DNA from: Chinchilla lanigera
Taxonomy: Eukaryota > Chordata > Mammalia > Rodentia > Chinchillidae
Direction: 5' to 3'
DNA length: 64,000 nucleotides
NCBI RefSeq assembly: GCF_000276665.1
Contig: NW_004955459.1
Span: 13,641,859 to 13,705,858 of the forward strand
Shown here: positions 48,345-59,719 of the stretch, piece after piece
How the letters are laid out: every line of letters begins with the position of its first letter
How positions within the stretch are numbered: the stretch's first letter is position 1
Notes under the pieces: generated by a model
The model's input: the letters and a program-made list of their open reading frames with translations, nothing else
Told to the model about the DNA's origin: nothing
The model's database searches: none
Translations under genes and position numbers: made by a program

Positions 48345-50385
48345 TGTGATTGGTGGAACCCAATTCTAGGTGTGTCTGGGTGGATTATGGAGAAATAGCC
48401 TTGACATCTATATCCTGCCCCTTGCCCTTTCCTCTCTTGCACTTCTCCTGCTCTACTTCTCAGTCACTTTTCTGCCATGATGTCTCTGCCTTGGAGTTAT
48501 CCAATCATGAACTGAAACTTTCTTTGAGTACATTAAACCTCTCTTCCTATAAATTAAGGGCATTAAGTATTTTGACCCTGTGATTAGAATCCAATTAATA
48601 CAGAAAAAGTGGTGCCAGAGAAGAGGTCATTGCTATGACAATACTTGACCATGTGGTAGTCTTTGGAATTAGTGTGTGGGACAGGTTTAGAAAGATTTGA
48701 AGATGCAGTCTAGAGAAGCTTGACGCCTTGAGCAGCACTTGCTGGGCAGTAATAGTCAGAGCTCAGAAGACCAGCATACCTCCAGGAATGTGGACACCAA
48801 AGGCCAGGAGGTTTCAGTTGGGTACAATGACTCCATCTGAAGCTGGACTAGAGGTCAAGTCTGTCACTCATTCCAAAAAAGTTAGCAACATTTTGCTCAT
48901 GTCCTGAAATTTTGCAAAAACCTGAGATTAAGTATGCTCGGCTAATAATCTGACTGCAGAAATATCAAGACCTCTGGCTTTCAGACTGTTACATGGATAA
49001 TACTGTCTGCTTTTAGTCACATTTATAGTAAAAATCATGGGTAAAATGTAGAGCAGTAAAATTTGAAAAGTTAAATTTTGACCCAGAAGAAACTTGTGTA
49101 AATTGGGGGCAAAAGGAAGTGTGCCTGCTGAAGTGATTAGTGCTACTGAAAAGAAACAAAGTACTTTGTGCAAGAATAAGCAGAAAAATGACCTGACTGC
49201 ACCTCTGCAATCAGCAAGACCCCACTCATTGTAGGCCCAAGGGTGCCTAAGTGTCAAACCATTTCTTCTGAAAATAGAGTCCCTGGGTCCCATGCTCAAG
49301 AAAGGCCTCCTAAGGAAGGTGGTCCCCAGAATTCAGTTACTGGTCCTTAGCCAGTTACTCAGTGGCTGATAGCAGACCTTGACATCATATATATAATACC
49401 GTTGCTTTTTTAAATTTTTTTTCTGACTGGCATGAAGAATATAAGAATTGTGGAGTCACAGAGGCCTCTACCTGGATTCCAAAGGAAGGCCTCCAAACCT
49501 AGGCAAGGAGATCCCAAAAGGACAATAGATAGTTTGGAGAATAAAACCAAAGGAGCCATGGAGACATAGGAATTCAGGGGTACCAGGAATGTAGAATATG
49601 TGTCAATGAAAACTTCAGGATATAAATAGAAACAGCCTCAGACAAAAGTCCTGTGAACTGAAACAAACAAGGTCACAGAATAGAAATAGAAATGGGGTTG
49701 TCCTATGGAACTAATTATTTTTAACCACTGTGTACCTCAACCTCACCATATGCAGAGCTACAGGTCTTAAGGTTTGTTTTGCTTGATTTTAGTCTTGCTT
49801 TGGTCAAATTCTTTTGAATCCCTTTAATCTTTCTTTTTGGAATGGAAATATTTATGCTGCACCATTATAATATCATATGACGTAATTTGGTTTTGAGTTT
49901 TACAAAAGTTCATTACTAAGAGTTTGCTTTGGACTTGAACTTTTAAAAATGCTGAAACTAGAGAATTTGTGTTGTTTTAAATGGAATTATGAACTTCCTG
50001 TTATCTTTATTTGGAGACCAAGTGTGTTTTAAAGGGAAGCATTTGGTAGAAAGTTGAAAGGGCTGGGTAGTTAAGGTGGAACATTAATGTGATTGGCTTT
50101 GGTAGCCACACTGGGGATACAAGTAGCAGAGTTCCTGATGTGTAGGTGTTGTTTCAGGGTGTATGCCTGATCTCTTGACCCTTGATTCTGGCGTTCATCT
50201 CCAGCTGTGCTTTCTGGGTATCATGATACAAGAAGCTTTGCTCTTCGAGGCCCTGTGGTATCCTGTGTCTGTTTTGGAGCCAGCCAACTATGGATTGAAA
50301 CCATGAGCATATCAAACCTCTCCTTTGAGTGGTGGGTGTTAGCTTTTGTGTCTCATTGACAAGAAAGATAATATACACACAAAGT
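48345..50385 (+). mobile_element. MaLR element with both LTRs and internal region
   Basis: The 5' LTR runs from TGTGATTGG at 48,345 to AATACA at about 48,602. The next bases, 'gaaaaagtggtgccagagaagagg', have the primer-binding-site and leader layout of MaLR internal sequence. The internal part (48.6-50.08 kb) has no long open frame, as expected of this non-autonomous ERVL-related group. It ends with the 'ggacttgaacttttaaaaatgctgaaa' and 'aaagggctgggtag' blocks. The 3' LTR starts TGTGATTGGC at 50,088 and ends near 50,385. The LTRs have diverged and differ in length, so it is old and defective. Confidence 0.72.
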
Positions 50386-50885
50386 AAACTCATAGTATGC
50401 AAAGTGAAGGGGATGTTAATAGCAAGAGCAAAATTAATGTGACATAAAAGAGGAAAACATTAGTGAAAATTAATAAAATAAAAAAGCTTTCTTATTATAA
50501 AGATTCGGATCAAAATACTTAACAGAAGTCATAGTATTTGCAAATCGTTAATATCAGAAACAAAATATCCTTTAGATATTAAAATAATAATGAAGTAATA
50601 TTATAAATGGATTTATAAAAAACAACTGAAAACATAATTGTATTTAAAATTATTTGAATGGTAAAAACTGTCAAATATCATTAAAAAGAAATAGATACCT
50701 GTATAACCCTACATTAATATAAATTGAAATAATAGTTAAAACCAAAGCAGTTACAGGTTCCGTTTGCCCCATGGTTAAACCTGCCAAACACTAGCAGAAA
50801 AACTTCAGTACCAATGGGATAGTAGAAATAAATATATTAAACAAACATACACACACTAAGCATATGTATATATTCTAAATGAATC

Positions 50886-51640
50886 AATTAGTTTGATTAC
50901 CTGAGGAATGCAAGATTCGTTTAATACATGAAAATTCTTCATTGTAATTCACATTTACAAAATAAAAAGCAAGATTCTTATGACTTTTTCAACAAATGCA
51001 TAAATGTATTCAGAAAATTTAACAAGACACTGAAAACGTTCAGCAAAGTATAATGCCTTCAATCTTAAAATAATATCAATTTTAAAAGTCTAATTTAAAT
51101 TTAAAATCACACTTTGTGATACATTATTAGATTCTTTCCTTTTAAGAAAACAGTCATGGCTATCTATTCTCACAATTTCTATCCATCATTATATTAAAAG
51201 ATTACCTAGGAGAAGCAAGGAGAAGCAAAATGCATAAAAAAGAAATATGACAGCGTTTACTTTCAGATGATAAAATTCTTTACCTAGAAGATACTCAGCA
51301 ATCTGTAAAATAACTATAACAAGCAATTTTAGCAAAGTCAATGAATATAAGGTTAGTGAAGAAAATTATGAAATTTTAAAACATTTTTTACAATACTGCC
51401 CAAAATAAAGAAATAAATTTAGCAAAAGATATGCAAAACTCATGCTGAAATCTATAGAACATTACTTAAGAATGACAGAAAAAAAAGTAGATATACACAT
51501 ATACTATGAGTTGAAATACTCCACGTATTTCAGATATAAATTTCTGCATTGTATAGGTTTACTGCAAATTTGACAAATTTTGCAAAATGTTTCTAACACT
51601 TTATATTATTGCACATTACCTAGAATAAGTACATTTAAAA
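50886..51640 (+). pseudogene. L1 reverse-transcriptase region remnant
   Basis: Nucleotide blocks match the L1 RT segment after the fingers ('cctgaggaatgcaagattcgtttaatac' onward) and later the 'aatttagcaaaagatatgcaaaactcatgctgaaatc' block. All frames contain stops. Part of the catalytic region is deleted or unrecognisable. Confidence 0.55.
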
Positions 51641-51649
51641 AGGAGAATC

Positions 51650-51727
51650 AAGGGCTGTAGATATAGCAAAGTGGCACAGTGCCTGCCTGGCAAGCACAAG
51701 GTCCTAAGTTCAATTCTCGGTACCAAA

Positions 51728-51766
<39 letters not shown>

Positions 51767-51770
51767 AAAT
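51650..51770 (+). mobile_element. ID-like SINE with an (AAAT)n tail, plus strand
   Basis: Head 'agggctgtagatatagcaaagtggcacagtgcctgcctggcaagcacaaggtcctaagttcaattctcggtacc' followed by about 11 AAAT units. It lies at the 3' edge of the readable L1 sequence. Confidence 0.9.
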
Positions 51771-51779
51771 AAAAAGAGC

Positions 51780-52470
51780 CAAGGTTGAAGACCAATAGTA
51801 TTGATCAAAACATTAACCCTAAAATACTAATAAGGAAAGTGACAGGTTATTTTCCTGAGTCTATAGCTGCTTCTTTTCATCTGGGATGACTACAAATATT
51901 GGGAGCTATGATTATATTTATTTGAGTGATGAAGAAAAAGAAATTCTAGTTATTGTGAGGGGCCCAATTCCATGCAGTTGACAAGAGCAGTTGATGCGGG
52001 CATAGCTAATGTTCAGTGTGTTATTTGTCTTCCTCATTTCTGTTGAAAATGGCAAAGAGAGTAGGTTTATAGCAGTGCTATGCCGTTCCCTTGGTCATAT
52101 AAAGTAAATGGTAATGAGAAAGAAATGGGTGACAAGAACAGAAAGAGTATTAATGTACTCCATAGAAAAGAGCATTACTCTATGGGAGGGTGAATATTAT
52201 ATTATACCCTCATGTTCTGAAAACAAGTACCCCTCTAAGTGAAGGTAAACATCTGCATATATATCAGTTTGATGAAGTATTTGCTAGGAATAATTAACTG
52301 GAATACTGGTAAACACTCAAGCAAGTAGAAATGGAAATGTAAGTTCTATGCTTTGCAATTTAGGTGTCAGTAAAGTTTGAGATGTTGTTTAAGATTTGTT
52401 TTCAAGCTTCAGCTATCCCATTACTTTTCACACATATACTTCCATATTTACTTTTCAAAATAGTACAAAA
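51780..52470. other. No gene seen; unique DNA
   Basis: This stretch separates the older L1 from the L1 3' UTR copy. It does not resemble L1 ORF2 C-terminal sequence. Confidence 0.4.
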
Positions 52471-52479
52471 TGAAAGACA

Positions 52480-52775
52480 GTGAGGAAAAAACTTTTATAA
52501 TCCATTGCAAGCAATGTATGTAAAAATTTACCCTGACTTACCATAGTTATTCTATGTGTTTTATATGTTTTTGACTATTAATCTTGTTTTTAAATCTGTA
52601 TATATGACAATTTTATAAAGTTTTATAAATAGATGAGTTTGATGATGGCAAAATAAAAGAGGGTAGAGGGAAGGGAATAAGTAGAATCAAAATATGTTAT
52701 ATAAATGTACCAATGCCAGACAATGGATGTAATTGTTATGTACCGTGAACATACACTAAAAAAGTCAAAAAGCAT
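52480..52775 (+). mobile_element. 5'-truncated LINE1 3' UTR, plus strand
   Basis: Aligns block by block with 46,480-46,820: 'atatgtttttgactattaatc', 'atagatgagtttgatgatggc', 'aaaagagggtagagggaaggg', 'gtaattgttatgtaccgtgaac', ending 'aaaaagtcaaaaagc'. It may be an independent short insertion or the displaced tail of the older L1. Confidence 0.7.
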
Positions 52776-52779
52776 GTTT

Positions 52780-54420
52780 CTATTGCAGAACAACAAGAAT
52801 AACAAAAAAATCCCAGCAAGTGTGTATGCCCAAAAAATATGAAATGTCAACTTGCCAAATTTCAGTTGGATTTCACTTTATTAGCTTTGGTGTGACATTT
52901 CAGTCTCTGTTTGGAACATTGATTTCAGAAATCATCATGATTGTATGTCCCTGAGATTCAAATTGCCTACAGATGACAGTGTTAAAACTTGCTTCCTGCA
53001 TTGATTGAAATCACCGACAGATAGTACTGTGTCTGAACAGAAATCTGTGAATGATTCCTCCAGATTGACCCTGAACTTTGGTCAGCATTTAGGTTGTGGA
53101 TGCCCACTTTACTACACATAAAATGACATTTTTAAAGCATTGACATAATTATCCTCCCAAAGTACATAATCAAATCTAAATGTACTATATGAACTTAATG
53201 AATAGGTAGGTATAGCAATCTATTAAGAGAGCTACAAGGTTGGTTTGTCACTCTGAGACTTAAGGGACTTTAAGTAGGAGTTTTTTTATTATCTAATGCT
53301 GTATCATGAATGCTCAAAGACCGTTCATTTAAGGAACAGTGGATAAAGTGTGATTTGTTTCTCGCTTCTGGTAATTGTGAGACTCATGTAGCATCACTTA
53401 TAAGAAACTACACAGAAAGCAATGCAGTCACAACAACAATTTGATAAAGTGGTTAAGGAAATTGTATTTATTTCTGAGTACAGCTTGGATTTTATTTCTC
53501 TATATCTCTTCAAGATGCCACTTATCTGGATTATTCATGTATATATCTAAAATTTTGTCTGGCTTAATCATAGCAATTTATTGAAATGAATACCATTAGA
53601 ATTTTGGTTTATATTAATCCTGGTTAATTTACTTCTTAGATCATAACCACTTTGGAGACTTAGGAAATTTTAAGTGAATAAATTTGATAACAAATATATT
53701 GCCCCTAGAGTCTTCAAATGATTTTTTTCCTAATTCCTGGTTTCTCCAAATATAGGTCCACATAATAGATATGCTGTAATATAGCTTTACCTATTCTATC
53801 TTCACCAGTATGAATATTTTTAGTATAGTTATGGCCAATGGTACATAATAAATGAGTGTTTATATATCTGATAACCACGAATCAGACACCAGAATGTAGG
53901 CTGGGGTTTTAAACATAACATTATTTATCTGGCAAACAAAGGCAAGACATGAAGCTATTGTAGTGTATCATCAGCCAGTATTATATCACCTGAAAGTTCA
54001 AATATTACCCATTACTTTCACTGATCTTTCACTAGTAAAATCTTATAACTTTACTGAGTGCCATGGCTCAGAATTGAAATGCTGATCCTGGAACGCTACT
54101 GCTTAGCAAGGACTCCACACCATGGAACGAGGGCGTGATGTGCTGCTGGTCACCAAGCAGTGTCACATATAGCTTTCTAAGTGGCAGCAAATAGAAGTTC
54201 CAAATATTTGACTGGAATAACCAGCACCAAGGAGGCTATGGATTCTAGAACAATAGTCAGCACAGTTTATAAAGAGACACACAGTGCAGATGTTAAGTTT
54301 TGCACACTTCAAGTGAGCTGCAATAAGTTCTCTTTTTAATTGTTTTTTACCTTTGTTCCCTTCATTCCTGTTTCATTTTGTTTTCTATTGCTCCCTTTTT
54401 ATTCCCTCCTTTTTTCACTT
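52780..54420. other. No gene seen; unique AT-rich DNA
   Basis: I find no convincing exon pair, RNA gene or recognisable repeat in this stretch. Confidence 0.45.
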
Positions 54421-54439
54421 CCACCCTTTCTTCATTCTA

Positions 54440-54475
54440 GCCAGGCGCTTGTGCCGCTGAGCTATATCCCCCACA
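54440..54475 (-). mobile_element. 36-bp tailless insertion of a SINE/tRNA 5' half with a perfect 14-bp TSD
   Basis: On the minus strand the insert is a GGGGGATATAGCTCAGCGGC head that stops in the anticodon-arm region (AAGCGCCTGGC). It has no 3' half and no A tail. It is flanked by perfect copies of 'ctttcttcattcta' at 54,426-54,439 and 54,476-54,489. The duplication shows it was inserted by target-primed reverse transcription or similar, not left by decay. This fits the tailless retropseudogene class known in mammals. Confidence 0.85.
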
Positions 54476-54892
54476 CTTTCTTCATTCTAAAGACCTTTAA
54501 TAATGTTAAAGTATTTTTTTTTGCTTGCAAATTGCACAAAAACAAGACGCAAATTGGATTTCACTGATGGGCAATATTGGCCTTCAGCTACTGGGTTCCT
54601 AAAATTGTTTCATAGCAATGAGAGTACTGAATAGGTAGAGTTATTTCATTTTTAAATAGTTTGAATTTAAATAACCACACATGGCTAGAAGTTCTTGGAC
54701 TGAACAGCACAGACCCCTCAGTATTTTGTAAATCTATGTCCTCACATTATTTCTTGATGCTACATATACCTTGCAGTTTATGCTTGGCCAGAAAATGTTA
54801 CTTCTCATCCATCTTGATTAAACTACATCCCTAAATGTTGTGTGTTTATAAGATACTAAGTATGCTATTTCCTGTTGTTATAATTGATACAT

Positions 54893-55209
54893 TGTGTCAA
54901 CTTGAGGATTCTAAAGGCTTGGCTAAGTGACTCAGCAGTTCTACATCCTGAGCCTGTGCAAGAGGAGGGCGTGAAGATGGTGTGGGCATGGGCAGGTAGT
55001 CGATACAATATAAGGGAGGAAAAGAGCCCTGTCCTCCCCTTTTGCTCTGGCCGTTTCCACCACCATGAACTGTTGCCCTCTGCCAGGTGTCACCTTGCTT
55101 TGGAGCCAGCTGATTATGGATTGAAACCTCCACAAACTGTGAGCTAAATAAACCTTAATTCTCGGTGTCAGGTATTTTGTCTCAGCAAGGAGAGAAAAGT
55201 AACTAAGAC
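54893..55209 (+). mobile_element. Solo MaLR-type LTR, plus strand
   Basis: Starts 'tgtgtcaacttgagg' and ends 'gtcaggtattttgtctcagcaaggagagaaaagtaactaagaca'. Interior blocks 'cacaaactgtgagctaaataaacc' and 'gccagctgattatggattgaaacc' are typical of rodent MaLR LTRs, with an AATAAA-type polyadenylation signal. The overlapping 87-, 78- and 64-codon open frames belong to the LTR. Confidence 0.75.
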
Positions 55210-55214
55210 ACTTA

Positions 55215-56195
55215 TCATGGCATACATTGTGGTTTTATGGTCAACTTGGTAATATTTTTTTTTATCTATTTCAAAGTATGTTTTTCTGAAGGCAGAATCT
55301 ACTTGTATTTTGTTAACTGATCAAGTTTTAAGTCTAGTAGAGGACTTGTCATGAAACAGGCATGTAATAAATATTTGTACTATGAAATTTGAGAGGTTTG
55401 TGATCAAAGTGTTCTGTGTTCAAGCAATGTAAGAGACATTGAGGAAAATATAGTGTTCTTAGTGACTTTTACACAGTCACATAGATATTGTGAAATTTAA
55501 AGATAATTTCACATTATATCACTTCAACCAAATTTTGGGAGCTTTGTATCTTTCCATGTTTGCTTCCAGAATTCTTATTAGCATATCTCTAAACCCCAAC
55601 CCATTATGAAGTACAACTTCAGAAACACTAGAAGCATAGGTATAGATGTTAGAGGAACAATAATAGTTCTTGCAGTTCATAAATGATCTAGCCCAGTGCT
55701 GGGCTTGAAGTCAAAGGTTTACAGTGGTGATTAGTGTGTATTTGCCATAATATATCTTGTTCTGTATAATTTCCAAGAAAAGTCTCTCTCCTTGGGGATT
55801 TCATGTGGTCATACTTTTTCTACCTACTTCCATTAAGAGGTGTTTCTTAATTCATTGAATGTAGCCTGACAAGATGAATTATTATAAACAACAGAGTATG
55901 GTGGAAATAACATTTGATAAAAATCAGGCCCAGACTTTTGCTTTCTTTGGTTGCTCTTGGTGTAAGCAACCCTGAGATAATTGCCTTCTGGATAAGAGAC
56001 CATGTGAAAAGGAAGCTGTGACTACAGCCAGAGTCTGGATACCTCATGGAGGAGCTATATTATTTGAGCTCTTTCTCCTTATATGATGAGATATAACGCA
56101 GAAGAATTTCTAGAGATGAGCTGTCCAGATCTACCCACTGACCTGTGTATCACTTAGTACCTGAATGATTGTTGTTTCATCCTACTAAGTTATTG
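55215..56195. other. No gene seen; possible LINE2 3' scrap near 55,320-55,390
   Basis: 'aggcatgtaataaatatttgtac' at 55,359 resembles a LINE2 3' end. The rest is unique DNA. Confidence 0.35.
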
Positions 56196-56202
56196 TCTTA
56201 GT

Positions 56203-56577
56203 CAATTTCTTCATGCCTGAGACACAATAGCTAACATACACAACTTAAAGGAATAAAAGTCTATTTTGGCTCACATTTTCAGCCCATGGTTGACTGGTTC
56301 CAAGGCAGGAAGGGTATTGTTAAAGAATTAGGTGAAGGAAAGTTGATCACATCATGGTGGACCAGGAAGTAGAGAGGGAGGAAACAGGAAGGGAGAGATA
56401 TGCTTCCAGGTCATTCCCCCAGCGACCTCCACCAGTCAAGCTCTACCTCATAACAGCATATCAGCTACAAACCTATAGTTGGAATAATCAATCAGTGAGT
56501 CTAGTACCCCTGTGACAGAATCACATTCAAAACACATGAAGCCTTGGGGGAATATTTTAGATCTAAACTATAACAGG
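56203..56577 (-). mobile_element. MaLR-type LTR, minus strand
   Basis: Reads in reverse: 'tgtcttagtcaatttcttcatgcctgagac', 'aacttaaaggaataaaagtctattttggctcac', 'atcatggtggaccaggaag', 'cccccagcgacctccaccagtc', ending 'ccttgggggaatattttagatctaaactataaca'. Both LTR ends are recognisable, so this is a nearly complete solo LTR. Confidence 0.75.
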
Positions 56578-56589
56578 TATTTCACATAG

Positions 56590-57820
56590 CAAAATCTGAC
56601 TAATACACTTCCAAATACTTACTGTTGCTGCTTTAGGAGATGATGTTACAGGATTCTCAGGCATATATTGTTATGTAACCTTAACTTGTGTACTAGCTCC
56701 TTTCTTTCCAATTATCTTTCAAGTCTTTTGTAAGTCAAGAAAAATGTCTTCATCATGTTTGGCTCCAGTGCCTAATTCTATTTCCCACTTTGAACAAAGG
56801 GACTCTATCTGTCTTGCTAGAACTGATTTGGTTCTTTTCTTATTTTCAGAGATATCTCTATTATAAGTGATAATGGCTTTCCACTTGTAATAGTGCTAAA
56901 AGTTTATTTAAAAATTAAGACAATTGATAAATTAAAGTTAAAATAGGTAAAACAAATCCTTTAAGAAAGGCTATGATATAGTTAAAATACTAACATAAAG
57001 CAGAATTAGAGAAACATGAGGAATATTAACTTAGGAAACAGCAAATAGGGCAAAAGTTCATTATTAGAACAGAAATCACTTATTCATTGTATTTGCCAAA
57101 AGCTCCCCTAGCATACAAAATTAGAAGCAATAACCTTTGAGATACAGTGAAGAACAATTTTAGCTACTTTGTAGTTTTTACCTAAAGCAATTCTTTTATT
57201 CAGAGGGGAGTCTAATATTCAGCATTCCCAGGTTTCCTGCACTCTTCCTACGTTGTACAATCCCAAAACCTTGACCAGCCCATAAGCCAGTGAGGTCATC
57301 ATCATAGAATACCATAGGAAACATGAAGAAAGGAGATGGTTCAAAATTTGTTGACATTTTCCTTTTGAGAAGTATTATTTACATACCCTGTACTTTAATC
57401 TGGAGAGAACATATGGGTGCATTAACAAAGAATACTGTGGGAACAATGTTACCAGTTTAGCACCCAGATCCTAAGGCACTCAAGACATGGCAACTTGGAA
57501 CTCTTTTTCTGGGGACACTGGGCTACCATGTGTGAAATCTAACAATTCTAATGTCATCATGTCATGGCATTTAATCAAGAGTTCTCGGGAAAGTAAGTCT
57601 CCAAGCTACTTCTTCCAAGGCAACACCTGCTTCCTGGCACTACCCAAAGCACAAAGAAGCTTTGTTGGACCTTTTAGACTAAAAACCATTAGGATAACAT
57701 TTGCAACTGCACACCATTAGTGGTTGGAAATTTCAAAAGAATGACTATACCAATTGGACATAGAACATCAAACCTCTTTGCTATTTATTTGTAATTTATT
57801 TGTATTTCTGGCAGACAAAA
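56590..57820. other. No gene seen; unique DNA
   Basis: A 77-codon plus-strand frame at 57,487-57,720 has no recognisable motif or splice context. Confidence 0.4.
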
Positions 57821-57829
57821 TACTAACAC

Positions 57830-58075
57830 TTCTTCCATGAGGAAATGAATACTGAACTAATAGCTCAAAAAACTTTGTGCTTTGTGTGGAGCAAGGATGA
57901 GAAAGAGTGGGGGGATGAGAAAGAAAGAGAGTGCAAAGATTGGATTTAATGGGGTAAAATGTTAAGAATGAAGAGTGATGGGTGTATGAAAGTCTTTCAT
58001 ACTATTCTTAGTTTTTCAACGTATTTGTAAATTTAAAGTTGTTTCCAAATAAAAGTTTCTCATAAGGAGAAAAAT
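57830..58075 (+). mobile_element. Old LINE1 3' UTR end, plus strand
   Basis: The end 'gatgggtgtatgaaagtctttcatactattcttagtttttcaacgtatttgtaaatttaaagttgtttccaaataaaag' follows the layout of L1M-type 3' termini. Upstream limit uncertain. Confidence 0.55.
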
Positions 58076-58110
58076 TTGGGTAAATTCAAATTTATCCAAT
58101 TCTTTATCCA

Positions 58111-58223
58111 GGGGGCTGGGGATTTAGCTCAGCGGCACAGCACCTGCCTGGCAACACAAGGTTGTGAGTTCGATTCCTGGTACCGGAAAAATAACCAAAA
58201 ACCAAAAAAAAAAAAAGAAACAA
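58111..58223 (+). mobile_element. ID-like tRNA-derived SINE, plus strand, young
   Basis: Sense-strand copy: GGGGGCTGGGGATTTAGCTC, AGCGGCACAGCACCTGCCTGGC, GTGAGTTCGATTCCTGGTACC, and an A-rich tail with 'ccaaaaaccaaaaa'. The perfect 14-bp target-site duplication 'caattctttatcca' is at 58,097-58,110 and 58,224-58,237. Open frames through it are SINE-derived. Confidence 0.95.
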
Positions 58224-58570
58224 CAATTCTTTATCCAGCAGCAGTTGAGCATATGGAGATGTATGAACTTGATTTGAGTCACTTATTAGACCATAGGGAG
58301 ATTCTTCAGGTTTAGACTCAGAGAACAGTTTCAAACACAACTCTATGACTTTTTACTGCTTCCCTTACAGTGTGCTTAAAACTATCTGGCCATTAGCGCC
58401 TGAGGCACAAAAGAGGTAAATAGTTGTTTATGTTTTCCTTTTACCCAAACAGACATAGATGATCGATAGAAACAATTTTCCTTATGGATCAACTGTACAT
58501 TTATGTGATTATTTTATGTTAAGTTTCTCAAAGTGTTACTGATACAAATTTTGCATCAAAATGTGGTTGA

Positions 58571-58785
58571 AGTACAGCACACTGGCTAACAGCACAAATT
58601 CTAGGACAAAATTGCCTGGCTTCAAATCTCAGGCCTGCCACGACCTAACAGCAACCTTTGATAAGCACCTGTGCCTCCCTGTAAAACACGAATAACAGAA
58701 ATGGAAGACTCTGTGAATGTGAATAAATTAACGTCTATAAAATCCTTATAACGGTATCTTGCATATAATAAACACTAGGGATGAG
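58571..58785 (+). mobile_element. MIR SINE, plus strand
   Basis: Order of blocks: 'actggctaacagcacaaattctaggacaaaattgcctggcttcaaatctc', 'gcctgccacgacctaacag', 'gtgcctccctgtaaaacacgaataa', and 'tcttgcatataataaacact'. This is the classic MIR layout, diverged as expected for an ancient mammalian SINE. Confidence 0.82.
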
Positions 58786-58789
58786 TGAT

Positions 58790-59715
58790 TGTAGGAAATA
58801 TTAAAATCTCCCAGGACGGAAGAAGAGCTCATTCCTGCTCAGATCTCCGGTTCCCCCTCAAGACTGAATAAATCAGAATCTCTTGAGTCTATAACATTTT
58901 AACAAGCTCCCCGGATAATTCTTAAAGACATTAAAGTTGAAAGCTGTTGCTTTACTTATTAGGATCTTTCAAAAACTGATTCCACAGAGGCAGCTAATGT
59001 AGCAAAGTTCAACTTTACTTTGTATGTCTTTGCCTCAGGTCTGCAAAATCCTCCAATCCTTCTGGGAAATTTCTTCCCAAATTAAATTAACCAGACCAAT
59101 AAAACATGCTTTGTAGTGATTAGCATCTCAAATCATGGTTCTAAGTATGCAGCTTTTCTTTATCATTTTCTGTGGAATAAATATTGCTCGCCGTCTGTAT
59201 CTGATTGTGTGAGGCCTGAGTGTAAATGGGACCATCAGATGTTTAGAATACAGCCTTCTTTCTTAAAATACCATTCAAGTTTGTACCTAGTGAGACAGGC
59301 TTTGATAGGCAAACACAGATAAATTTTTAGAGAGAAAATATCTGTGTGTGTGTTCTTCCAGAAGAGAATTTAGAACTGCTGCAGAAAAGTTTCTACATTC
59401 CATACTTGTTATGTCAACTGGAGTCAACTCCTGTAGTCAAATTTGTTGCCTCATGTAACATAAAAATGGACCATAATTTCCAGACAGATTTTCACATGCA
59501 AGATGACAAAGCCCGCAAAAGGTGAACCATAAGGTTCAACAGCTCATTGCACAATGGGACGAACTGACATCATTGCCCCCAAGAGGATGTCCCCAGTAGG
59601 CATCAAAAGAAACTGAAATAGGCATTGTTTTTTTTTTTTTAAATAGATGACTGTTATGACTTTCACAATAGAAAAACAGTATTTTAACAATGGAATATAA
59701 TAACAATAAATTGAT
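58790..59715. other. No gene seen; unique DNA
   Basis: Short frames at 59,116-59,322 and 59,536-59,769 have no recognisable product. Confidence 0.4.
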
Positions 59716-59719
59716 AATA

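Larger units (their letters stand above)
47040..51640 (+). mobile_element. Older LINE1, interrupted by a SINE and a complete MaLR
   Basis: Diverged L1 ORF2 blocks lie in order. Endonuclease-region sequence is at 47.28-47.53 kb and again at 47.7-48.34 kb ('atttgagactcaaaataaatg', 'cacagttatagttgaaga', 'gcagtgcttaaggtgcag'). Mid-ORF2 is at 50.39-50.52 kb. The RT region is at 50.88-51.6 kb ('cctgaggaatgcaagattcg', 'catgaaaattcttcattgtaattcac', 'aatttagcaaaagatatgc'). The blocks on each side of the MaLR join in L1 order. No open frame survives. Confidence 0.68.

Noticed and set aside
58111..58190. tRNA-like sequence with A-box and B-box features
   Set aside because: It is the tRNA-derived head of an ID-like SINE with an A tail and target-site duplication, not a tRNA gene. 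The same holds for the copy at 60,614.
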